Below, one piece after another: positions 46,556 through 54,061 of a stretch of DNA of 64,000 nucleotides. Position 1 is the first letter of the stretch, and each line of letters begins with the position of its first letter. The notes under the pieces are model-generated. The model searched no databases and was not told where the DNA came from. It saw only the letters and a program-made list of their open reading frames with translations. The stretch lies in assembly GCF_026151335.1 (NCBI RefSeq), contig NZ_JAMQPP010000005.1. The stretch is one strand, 5' to 3'. The stretch is from Leptospira_A soteropolitanensis. GTDB lineage: Bacteria; Spirochaetota; Leptospiria; Leptospirales; Leptospiraceae. Made by a program: the position numbers and the translations under genes.

Positions 46556-48469
46556 TTAGAAGGGAATCACCTGGTTGGGATTTTCCGGAAGGAATACAGT
46601 GAACGTGGAGCCTATCCCTTCTGTACTCTCCACCGTGATGGTTCCCCCAAGAACTTCCACTTGTGATTTGGTAATAAAAAGCCCAATGCCGCGAGCATCT
46701 TCGTTTTTGTGAAATGTTTTAAACATTCCAAAAATTTTTGTTCCATGTTTTTCTAAATTGATACCAAGACCATTGTCTTCGACGGTCAATTGCACTTGGT
46801 AGTTTTTCTTTTTGGCGCTGATTCGAATAAACGCTCCATTTTTTAAACGAACATACTTGATTGCGTTGGAAACCAAGTTTAAAAGAATACTTTCCAAATA
46901 AGCGGGAATGATTTTTAGCTCTAACTTTTCTTCTAAATCCAAATACACTTTGATATTTCGCGATTCGATAGAACCTTTTAGAATGTATAAAGTTTTTTGA
47001 ATTTCTTCTTCTATAGAACAAGTTTCCATAGGTTTGTTTAACATCTGGTTGATCGAAATAATATCGTTAAGATGAGTAATCGTTTCATTTAGTTTGTCTG
47101 AGGAGGCATGTAACATGTTTAGGATGTTTTTTCTTTCTTCCTCAGACGGACTTTCTTCTAATAAATCAATAAGAGAGGTAAAGTTGGAGGAATGTTGCCG
47201 GATGTTATGAGAAACAATGTAAGCAAAGTTTTGAAGTTTACTATTTTGGATGCCAGTAAAGTGAAGCATGCGGTTTGTGTTTTCTAATGCATCTACTTCT
47301 TCTGTAATATTAAATCGTATCGATAAAAAAGACTCAATAGAGTCGTTAGAATCGTATAAAGGATGGATGAAGGTTTGTAACCAGAAAAAATTTCCCAGTT
47401 TGGATTGGTTGCGGATGACTCCCTCCCAAGGATGTCCCGAAAGAATATCTTTCCACATCTTTTCCCAAAACTCTTTAGGATGAAATTTGGAATTGAGTTT
47501 TTTATGATCGGAACCTACCAGTTCCTTTTCTGTATAACCAGAAATTTGAATAAACTTTTGGTTTACTCTTTTGATAATTCCTTTTTTGTCTGTGACACTC
47601 ACTATGGCAGACCTCTCGATTGCATCGAGAATAGCCTTTAATTTTCTGTTTTGGGACTTAATTGTGTGTTCCGTGTTTTTTAATTCTGTAATATCAAGAA
47701 AACTGGCGGTAGCACCTTCCAGTTTTCCTGTTTCGTCAAAAAGGGGAGCTGCGTTGATACTTAACCATTTGACCTTTTCACCTTCGGAGACTATTCCATG
47801 TTCGAAGTTATAGACTGTTTTTTGTTTTTCCAGAGCTATTGCTAATGGAAGTTCATCAACAGGAAGAGGCGAGCCGTCTTCTCGAATCTGACGCCAATCT
47901 TTACCTGAAAAATATTTGTTCTGAATTTTATCAATGCTTAAGGAAAGAATATTAGCAGCACTTTCATTTGCATAAATAATTTGTCCTTCCAAATTTGTTA
48001 CTACAACCCCATTGATCATAGTTTTTAAAACATGGTCTAACTTGAATTCGTTTTCGCGGAAGTTTTTTTCAGCAAACGATGGTTCTGTGACCTCTTCGAT
48101 TAAAAAATAAAATTGTGTTTCGTTAAGTTCCTTGGTTAAAAGCGAGTAAATTCTATTTTTGTCACATTGGGAGTTCAATAAAAGTTCGGCATTCAAATCA
48201 AATTGGGAACTTATTTTATCAGATAAGTCAGTGAAAATCTGGGAAAGTATTCCCTCCTTTTCTAAGTTCGGGAAAAGATCTCTTACCTTTATTGGAGTTC
48301 TCAATTGGTGCGGATTTGGGATCAAATCTTTTGCCAAAGGGTTCGCATAAATTAATTCACAGTCTAGATTGTATTGGGATGTGGGAGAAGAGAAAACGAA
48401 TACTCCAAAAGGGAGTTTTTCGGCAAATGAGACAAAGGATATCGGGATGTTTTGTTTGTACGATTCCAT
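46556..48469 (-). CDS. Multi-PAS sensor histidine kinase
   Basis: A 637-residue soluble kinase. After a divergent N-terminal region (1-135) there are two clear PAS domains (about 140-260 with PAC 'ATASFLDITELK', and 270-390 with 'IKRVNQKFIQISGYTEKE'). The DHp helix reads 'FAYIVSHNIRQHSSN', with His as acceptor, a form where the usual Glu/Asp after His is Asn. The HATPase domain shows 'NLVSNAIKYV', 'DNGLGI' and 'ARGIGLFITKSQ'. No regulator gene is next to it, so it is an orphan kinase. Confidence 0.87.
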   Translation of the reverse strand: MESYKQNIPISFVSFAEKLPFGVFVFSSPTSQYNLDCELIYANPLAKDLIPNPHQLRTPIKVRDLFPNLEKEGILSQIFTDLSDKISSQFDLNAELLLNSQCDKNRIYSLLTKELNETQFYFLIEEVTEPSFAEKNFRENEFKLDHVLKTMINGVVVTNLEGQIIYANESAANILSLSIDKIQNKYFSGKDWRQIREDGSPLPVDELPLAIALEKQKTVYNFEHGIVSEGEKVKWLSINAAPLFDETGKLEGATASFLDITELKNTEHTIKSQNRKLKAILDAIERSAIVSVTDKKGIIKRVNQKFIQISGYTEKELVGSDHKKLNSKFHPKEFWEKMWKDILSGHPWEGVIRNQSKLGNFFWLQTFIHPLYDSNDSIESFLSIRFNITEEVDALENTNRMLHFTGIQNSKLQNFAYIVSHNIRQHSSNFTSLIDLLEESPSEEERKNILNMLHASSDKLNETITHLNDIISINQMLNKPMETCSIEEEIQKTLYILKGSIESRNIKVYLDLEEKLELKIIPAYLESILLNLVSNAIKYVRLKNGAFIRISAKKKNYQVQLTVEDNGLGINLEKHGTKIFGMFKTFHKNEDARGIGLFITKSQVEVLGGTITVESTEGIGSTFTVFLPENPNQVIPF

Positions 48470-48546
48470 CAGTTACTTTGTCCGGCGTAGAAAAACTACA
48501 ATTCATCGGACGAAAGGAATCTGAAAATTATGGGACAAAATTTGGT

Positions 48547-49812
48547 TTAGAGTTTGTTCCAATAAGGGGAGAGCCTAAGGGAAGGGCAAAACCTTCCAAG
48601 AGAACCTGTCTGGATGAGATCAAATCGATCGGCTGTATGAGGTGCTAAATAAATTTCTCCCTCGGGGCCGAGGGCTCCACTTCGATAGGAACCTGCGGGT
48701 CTAGGAAATAGGGTCTTGATTGTATGGTCTTTTGTATCAAAGGAAATAAAATTTCCATAACCTTCAGGGATGGGGTAAATTTTTCCGTTGGGAGCAAGAA
48801 CAGCACCGTTAAACATACCTGTGCTTGGTGAGGGAATACTGGCAGCAGTTTCAATTGCATTCGTTGTTATGTCTAGATATAGAATTTCCGGAACGGAATG
48901 GGGTATCATATAAATACGCCCGTTAGGTGTAAGTATCCCTGAAATGTATGAATTTCCTCCAGGGAATGGATAAGGATGGATGGTGATAGAATCATCCTTT
49001 GTATCTAAAATATACATCTGGGTACTCACGAACGGAATGAAATATATTTTCCCTTGTGGAGTGAGAACCCCTGTTGAAAATCCTCCACTTGTGGGGGTAG
49101 CCACCTGACCTATGGTTTTGCTATAGGTATCATAGTAACGAATGATCGTTTCAGAGCTCGGAACAAAATAAATTTTACCATTGGGGGCATAGATGGCTCC
49201 GTTATACGCTGCCGATGCCAAAGTCTCGTTTCCAACAATCGATAAGGCACTTTTGTTGGTATCAAATGCGTAAAAATTTGAAACAAGGTGGGGGGCAAAA
49301 TAAAGTACCCCGGCAGGACCTAGGGCACCACCGATTAGTTCCACAGAACCGGAGAAGGTTCCGAAAGATGAATATGTTTTGGAGTATGTGTTTACTTCTA
49401 AAATTTTGGGAGAATAGTATGGTGGAAAGTATATACTTCCATTGGGAGCGTTTAAGGCTCCTTGAAATGCAGGATAAGAAGGACTAATGCCAAGTACAGT
49501 GGATACTAACTCAGGTCTATATTGGACCAAGGATTCTGTGGGACCAGAACCCAAAGCAAACTGAGATTCCATTTCTTTTTGGATGGAAGGCCAATTGGCA
49601 TCATAATGAGTTTCTTCATAGCTTAGATCGCACGCAGGAGGATTGGAGTTTATTTTGTATCCACACTGGTAACTATTGTCTTTTGCCAGAAATCGAATTA
49701 ACAAATTCGGAATAAATCTAGAGTTTTCTGCATCGCAAAGATTATCGGATTTTGGAGCCGCGCAGGAAAAGAATAAAGCCAATACCAATAATGAAATAAA
49801 AAAATGATTCAT
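48547..49812 (-). CDS. Lipoprotein with seven propeller-type repeats
   Basis: A 421-residue predicted lipoprotein. The signal ends in 'LFFSC' (Cys17). From about residue 110 a unit of roughly 45 residues recurs seven times, each with a core like 'APNGKIYFVP' or 'TPQGKIYFIP' and a later Tyr/Phe-x-x-D-T strand. The copies are 'APNGSIYFPP', 'GPAGVLYFAP', 'APNGKIYFVP', 'TPQGKIYFIP', 'TPNGRIYMIP', 'APNGKIYPIP' and 'GPEGEIYLAP'. Seven blades suggest a closed beta-propeller for binding at the cell surface or periplasm. No enzymatic residues were identified. Confidence 0.78.
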   Translation of the reverse strand: MNHFFISLLVLALFFSCAAPKSDNLCDAENSRFIPNLLIRFLAKDNSYQCGYKINSNPPACDLSYEETHYDANWPSIQKEMESQFALGSGPTESLVQYRPELVSTVLGISPSYPAFQGALNAPNGSIYFPPYYSPKILEVNTYSKTYSSFGTFSGSVELIGGALGPAGVLYFAPHLVSNFYAFDTNKSALSIVGNETLASAAYNGAIYAPNGKIYFVPSSETIIRYYDTYSKTIGQVATPTSGGFSTGVLTPQGKIYFIPFVSTQMYILDTKDDSITIHPYPFPGGNSYISGILTPNGRIYMIPHSVPEILYLDITTNAIETAASIPSPSTGMFNGAVLAPNGKIYPIPEGYGNFISFDTKDHTIKTLFPRPAGSYRSGALGPEGEIYLAPHTADRFDLIQTGSLGRFCPSLRLSPYWNKL

Positions 49813-49958
49813 AATTCTTTCTTTATGGATGTTACAAAAAACGGGAGGACAAAAGCAAGTCGAATCTGGTTTTTAGATGATGCGTATGTGTCCGTAGCAA
49901 AAAATAGGGTGGGTATCGTTACCAAAAAAAAATTGATACCAGTTTTCTGAATTAGAAT

Positions 49959-50660
49959 TTATTCACTGTTAGGGTAAGTCAAATACTCTGGCCTTGTCAG
50001 GATTTTTTTCCCACTTGTGGTGATGACTGGAAAAAACTGGGGATCTCTGCTCGGATCAGTGAGAAGGAGTTTTACATCCCTGATTCTTTCATAACAGTCT
50101 TTCATAAAAAGTTGATGGCCACATCCAAGAAGATGGTAACCTTCATGGATGAGAGTCGAATTGGGACTAGTGAATAACATTTGTATGGTGGAAATATACT
50201 TAGCTTTGATATATCCTCTGGTGTTTGTATACCCTTCCACTGCACCTTGAACTTCTAATTTCACACCCACTCCAACAAAAAGGCCTAGAGTCAAAACTTC
50301 AAAGGTTATATCACCCCAAGTTCTTCCTTTTAAATAAAGTAACCGGTCACAATCTTTTGTTAATTGACGGTCCATTAAATAACCAAGAATGTCAGTACCC
50401 CAAAATCCAGGTCTTTCCATCACCTCTAATAAAATCGGTTCTGCTTTTAGGTTGTAATATTTGAGTTCATGATTCCACGCAGTAAATAAATCGGAGATTT
50501 CTTCTTTTGTGATATCTGGTTCGGTAATCAGGCAAACTCTAAACCGGCTTTCGTCTCCAAACTCCATTCCTTCTCTGATTTTTTTTTCATGGAATCCAAT
50601 GGTGGTACATTGTAAAACAAAGGTCAGAAGAAAACAAATATAGTAAATTCGAGTGATCAT
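49959..50660 (-). CDS. Putative zinc metalloprotease lipoprotein (metzincin motif)
   Basis: A 233-residue predicted lipoprotein with a signal ending in 'FVLQC' (Cys18). It contains 'HEGYHLLGCGH' at 172-182, a full HExxHxxGxxH metzincin zinc site (His172, Glu173, His176, Gly179, His182), read directly from the DNA. A conserved Met-turn methionine is not obvious; Met186 follows too closely. The region before it is not a family I recognise. Several cysteines (43, 104, 180, 189) could form disulphides. It stands alone, 191 nt from the upstream gene and 146 nt from the downstream one. Confidence 0.7.
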   Translation of the reverse strand: MITRIYYICFLLTFVLQCTTIGFHEKKIREGMEFGDESRFRVCLITEPDITKEEISDLFTAWNHELKYYNLKAEPILLEVMERPGFWGTDILGYLMDRQLTKDCDRLLYLKGRTWGDITFEVLTLGLFVGVGVKLEVQGAVEGYTNTRGYIKAKYISTIQMLFTSPNSTLIHEGYHLLGCGHQLFMKDCYERIRDVKLLLTDPSRDPQFFPVITTSGKKILTRPEYLTYPNSE

Positions 50661-50683
50661 TTATGGCGTATGAAATCTATATT

Positions 50684-50720
50684 TTATTTTTAGGATTTTT
50701 TCGCCAAACCTTAAAAATAA
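50684..50720 (-). terminator. Weak AT-rich hairpin after the SpoIIE gene
   Basis: TTATTTTTAGG (50684-50694) can pair with CCTTAAAAATAA (50709-50720) with one bulged base. It lies downstream of the SpoIIE gene on the - strand, just before the metalloprotease gene. The stem is almost all A-T and no clean U-run follows, so termination is only a possibility. A second small perfect hairpin, AATGGG/CCCATT, lies at 50752-50768. Confidence 0.25.
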
Positions 50721-50851
50721 GAAACACAACGTAGGGTGTGCCAAACTGTGTAATGGGCCACTCCCATTTAGGATTCAATGATCGCTGCATCGTTACTTTT
50801 GGATTGTAATCTTGAGCAATTTATAAATCTGGGAGGTGTGACTTTTTTTAT

Positions 50852-52474
50852 TTAATCAATAACTTTCCGTCGCATATCATCAATTTCCGATTTTAAACTC
50901 GTTAGGCGTTTGGGATCGGCCGTCAGTAGGGATGCGAGGTTTAAAGTTTTTTCCGCTTTGGGTAAGTTTCCGACACTGAGGTAAAGTTGTACAAGACGTA
51001 ATAAATTCGCTAGATGACCTGGGTTTCGTAATCGAATCCTTTCTCCCATATCAATGGCCTTCCCATATTCTTTGGTTTGTTTGTAGGTAAATGATGCTAA
51101 ATAAATAAGATCTGTATCTCCCGGAAATTCTTCTATATAAGTATTAAATTTATCTGAAGCTAATTTGTAATCTTTCATTCTCACTAAAAGACGTAGAAGG
51201 GCTCTGAGTATTTCTTGGTTTTCGGGATTGATTTTATTTGCTTCTAATAAGTAATCCTTGGCATTTTCTAAAAGATTTTCTTTAATACTAGACCTTGCCT
51301 TTCTCATTAGTTCATAAGATTCTTTCCGGATGGACCTGGGAGGAAGTGTAAAGTGTTCCTTAAAGGAAATCCGCATTAAACTCAAATCGTCGGTTAGTTC
51401 TCCCATATCTAAGATGGATTGGTAAATTTTTTCTAAGTTTCCCTTTCCATTTTCCACATGGTGTAAAAATAATTCTTCATCATGATTGATTTTTCTTGAA
51501 TCGGCTTGCCAAACAAATTCAATATCGTCTCTTCCGTCTGAGCCAAGAATGAGGATATCACCAGGTTGCAATTGTAAGGTGGAAATCTCTAAAGCATTTT
51601 CTTTAAAGGGAGTTCCAAGTTTTCTTAATTCGGAATTTGTTTTGATAAATTCAGATTTTCCATTTCGGTATAAAACTGACCAAGGATGTTCTGCATTTAT
51701 ATAATAAACTAAGCCGGTTTCGTCGTCGATTAGACCCATTACCATAGAAACTAACATCGAACAATCGAAACTTTCAAAAATATGGTGAAGTTCTTGGAAT
51801 GAGTTTTTTATCCATCTTTCCGCATACAATTGTTTTATGGATTCTACGGCTAATGATCTTTCTAAAATGGATTGAACGGCAGCGCCAAGGACAAGAACAC
51901 CTCCCGCACCTTGTAATGACTTACCCATTGCATCCGCATTCAGAAAAAATGTATAATCCTTTCCACGAAGAGAAACGGTTCGTGCGATACAAATGTCTCC
52001 GCCAATTTCATTTTCTCTTCCATGAAAGGTGAAAGTTTTCTTTTGTTTGATGAAAAAATCTGTTTTTACATTGGTGCCAAGTGTTTTGTTTAAACTTAAA
52101 GGTTTTATTAATAGAGAAGTTAAAAAATAGTCTCCATCTTGTTGTTTCTTTAGAAACTCAACTGTTTCCAAACTGTTTCTTAATTCGGAGGTTTTTGCTT
52201 CCACTAATTCCTGTAGGTTTTCGCGAATTCTTCCTACTTCTCTCGTTGCTTTTTCAAAATTCTCTGCAAATTGAATGAATTCTTTATCAATCGATAAAAT
52301 AGGTAGAGAACCACTTCCTCCGCTAGCTAAACTATTCGCTGATTCATTGATTTGTTCGAGTGTCATATTGATAGATTGAAAAAACATAAAGATGAGGATG
52401 ACAGCTTCTAAAAATGTCATGGTTATGAAGGCAGAAATTTTAATAAGGCTTGCGTTTCCAAAGGAAATAAACAC
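50852..52474 (-). CDS. SpoIIE/PP2C-type phosphatase with TPR tail: 3' fragment of a split gene
   Basis: 540 residues in the frame downstream of an in-frame stop. One membrane helix (about 10-35) and a HAMP/linker region ('INESANSLASGGSGSLPIL') precede a SpoIIE domain (about 130-390) with 'GGDICIA', 'LNADAMGKSLQGAGGVL' and 'DILILGSDGRDDIEF'. The first and last of these carry the Asp metal ligands. TPR helices cover 400-540. The frame from the GTG at 52474 back to the TAA at 52529 encodes a hydrophobic helix without any good start codon, so this is the continuation of the gene at 52529-53152. Confidence 0.8.
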   Translation of the reverse strand: MFISFGNASLIKISAFITMTFLEAVILIFMFFQSINMTLEQINESANSLASGGSGSLPILSIDKEFIQFAENFEKATREVGRIRENLQELVEAKTSELRNSLETVEFLKKQQDGDYFLTSLLIKPLSLNKTLGTNVKTDFFIKQKKTFTFHGRENEIGGDICIARTVSLRGKDYTFFLNADAMGKSLQGAGGVLVLGAAVQSILERSLAVESIKQLYAERWIKNSFQELHHIFESFDCSMLVSMVMGLIDDETGLVYYINAEHPWSVLYRNGKSEFIKTNSELRKLGTPFKENALEISTLQLQPGDILILGSDGRDDIEFVWQADSRKINHDEELFLHHVENGKGNLEKIYQSILDMGELTDDLSLMRISFKEHFTLPPRSIRKESYELMRKARSSIKENLLENAKDYLLEANKINPENQEILRALLRLLVRMKDYKLASDKFNTYIEEFPGDTDLIYLASFTYKQTKEYGKAIDMGERIRLRNPGHLANLLRLVQLYLSVGNLPKAEKTLNLASLLTADPKRLTSLKSEIDDMRRKVID

Positions 52475-52528
52475 AGCAAGAACACTTAAGGAAAGTAATA
52501 TAAGAATTAGTAAGAATACAAATTTTCC

Positions 52529-52531
52529 TTA
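52529..52531 (-). other. In-frame TAA splitting the SpoIIE phosphatase gene
   Basis: The codon after 'NHGIMSL' is TAA. The same frame then continues for 18 sense codons (GKFVFLLILIL then LSLSVLA) to the GTG at 52474 and on through the phosphatase. One base change (for example AAA to TAA) would account for it. Confidence 0.75.
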
Positions 52532-53152
52532 TAAACTCATAATTCCGTGATTTTTATGAATGGTTACATCACGAAAGGATAGAATTTTTTTAATCTCAAC
52601 GCGTTTGGAGCCTGTAAAATAATCTGAGATGATATACGAAAATCCTCCATAAACGAAAGCCGCCGTAAGCCATCCAACAAAAATGAATGCCAATTCATAT
52701 AATGGATGTTTGTAGATTATATGTGTGACCGATACAGAAATAAAGATAAAGACTGCATAACGAAAGGCCGCATACATATTTTCTTTCGGAAAATTAATGA
52801 TAGTGTTTAATAAACTTTCTAATACAAAAATATCTTTATGCCGAATCGTTTCATTTGGTTTTAAGATGGCATTGAGTTTTTTTATATCAGAACGAAATCC
52901 GGTAAACCCGAAAGGACTAAGAATACCGAATTCAATACTATGTCCTAGAGCTGCTAATGCAGTCGTAACCAAAAATACCCGAACTACTTGGGGGTGGTTT
53001 TCTGTCGTAAAGTCGGGAATGAGGGCAGATCCAAAAAAATAGGCGTAAAATGCTCCAAAAAAGGCACCCAGGAGAGAAAAGGAAATGATCGCAAAACTAT
53101 AGGAGATATACTTATAGAAGAATTTAAAAATACGATCAAAAATAATGGCCAT
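52529..53152 (-). CDS. Membrane sensor region of SpoIIE phosphatase: 5' fragment of a split gene
   Basis: A 207-residue polytopic protein with helices near 15-40, 55-80, 125-145 and 150-175, ending 'SYIISDYFTGSKRVE' and 'HGIMSL' before TAA. It resembles the membrane input half of signalling proteins and has no output domain of its own. The next domain (helix, linker, SpoIIE, TPR) lies in the same frame directly after the stop. I start it at the ATG 53152, with AGGA 6 nt upstream, rather than the TTG at 53173. The intact product would be 766 residues (50852-53152). Confidence 0.78.
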   Translation of the reverse strand: MAIIFDRIFKFFYKYISYSFAIISFSLLGAFFGAFYAYFFGSALIPDFTTENHPQVVRVFLVTTALAALGHSIEFGILSPFGFTGFRSDIKKLNAILKPNETIRHKDIFVLESLLNTIINFPKENMYAAFRYAVFIFISVSVTHIIYKHPLYELAFIFVGWLTAAFVYGGFSYIISDYFTGSKRVEIKKILSFRDVTIHKNHGIMSL

Positions 53153-53287
53153 ATGGATTCCTCGGGGAAACAAACACTACTTACCAAAAAAGCCCAGTAA
53201 AGATATTTTATGGAATGATTCCAAAAAAAGTTAGATGTCTTATTAAAAAGAACTTTATTCAATATCTATTTGTTTTAGGTTTCGCCA

Positions 53288-54046
53288 ATGGAACTAAAAA
53301 ACAAAAGAATCGTGGTCACTGGCGCTGGGTCTGGAATTGGGAAAGAAACCGTTTTGCAGATGTTAAAGTATGAAGGCGTGAAGATTCTTGCTTGTGATTT
53401 GAACGAAAAAAATATACCAGTTCATCCCAATGTAATACCTTACCAATGTGATGTTTCCAAAAAAGAAAATTTGGATCTATTGTTAAAAGATGCTGATAAA
53501 AAAATTGGCGGGATTGATATTTTTTATGCGAATGCTGGTTTTGCATACTATGAGGTGATTAAAACTGCCGATTGGGATCGAATTGATAGAATCTATCGAA
53601 CCAATGTTTATTCACCACTTTATACATTAGCCACTTTAAACTTAACTAGAAAAGAACCCTTTTTCTTTATTGTGACAGCTTCTGCTATGAGTCATTTGGC
53701 ATTGCCTGGTTATGCTCAGTATTCCTCAACCAAAGCTGCTGTTCGTTCTTTTATTGATGCTTACCGTTATGAATTAAAACCAGGAAACAAAGTGATGGTG
53801 GTGTATCCGATTGCCACTAGAACGAAGTTCTTTGATGCGGCTGGTAAAAAAGTTCCCGTACCTTTTCCTAGCCAATCGGCAGAAACTGTAGCCAAAAAAG
53901 TAGTTAAGGGAATAAAATGCAATGCCAAAGAAGTGTATCCCTCCTTTTTATTTCGTTTCATTCAGATCTTAGATCGCTTTTTGTTTCTGATACTACCAAT
54001 TTACCAAAAAATAGAAGCTTATAAATTGAATTCCTTAAAAAAATAA
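53288..54046 (+). CDS. Short-chain dehydrogenase/reductase
   Basis: A 252-residue classical SDR. 'TGAGSGIGKE' at residues 11-20 binds NAD(P), 'NAGFA' near 81 stabilises the fold, and the catalytic 'YSSTKAA' (Tyr-x3-Lys) lies near residue 145 with Ser about 13 residues before. The C-terminal ~25 residues are hydrophobic and basic ('RFLFLILPIYQKIEAY'), suggesting membrane association. The substrate is unknown. It is divergent from the split SpoIIE gene and followed after 15 nt by a kinase gene. Confidence 0.9.
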   Translation: MELKNKRIVVTGAGSGIGKETVLQMLKYEGVKILACDLNEKNIPVHPNVIPYQCDVSKKENLDLLLKDADKKIGGIDIFYANAGFAYYEVIKTADWDRIDRIYRTNVYSPLYTLATLNLTRKEPFFFIVTASAMSHLALPGYAQYSSTKAAVRSFIDAYRYELKPGNKVMVVYPIATRTKFFDAAGKKVPVPFPSQSAETVAKKVVKGIKCNAKEVYPSFLFRFIQILDRFLFLILPIYQKIEAYKLNSLKK

Positions 54047-54061
54047 GTCTACTTTCTTAAC

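Noticed and set aside
48480..48511. GTCCG/CGGAC with inner GTAG/CTAC as a leader hairpin of the PAS kinase
   Set aside because: It can fold but has large internal loops and no T-run or ribosome site involvement; likely chance.
48292..48648. 118-residue + frame spanning the start of the PAS kinase and end of the propeller lipoprotein
   Set aside because: Most of it is antisense to the two recognised genes and it lacks any motif.
49912..49940. GGTATC/GATACC inverted repeat downstream of the metalloprotease gene as a terminator
   Set aside because: The loop is 17 nt and A/T-rich, and the T-run comes only after several other bases, so stability and position are poor.
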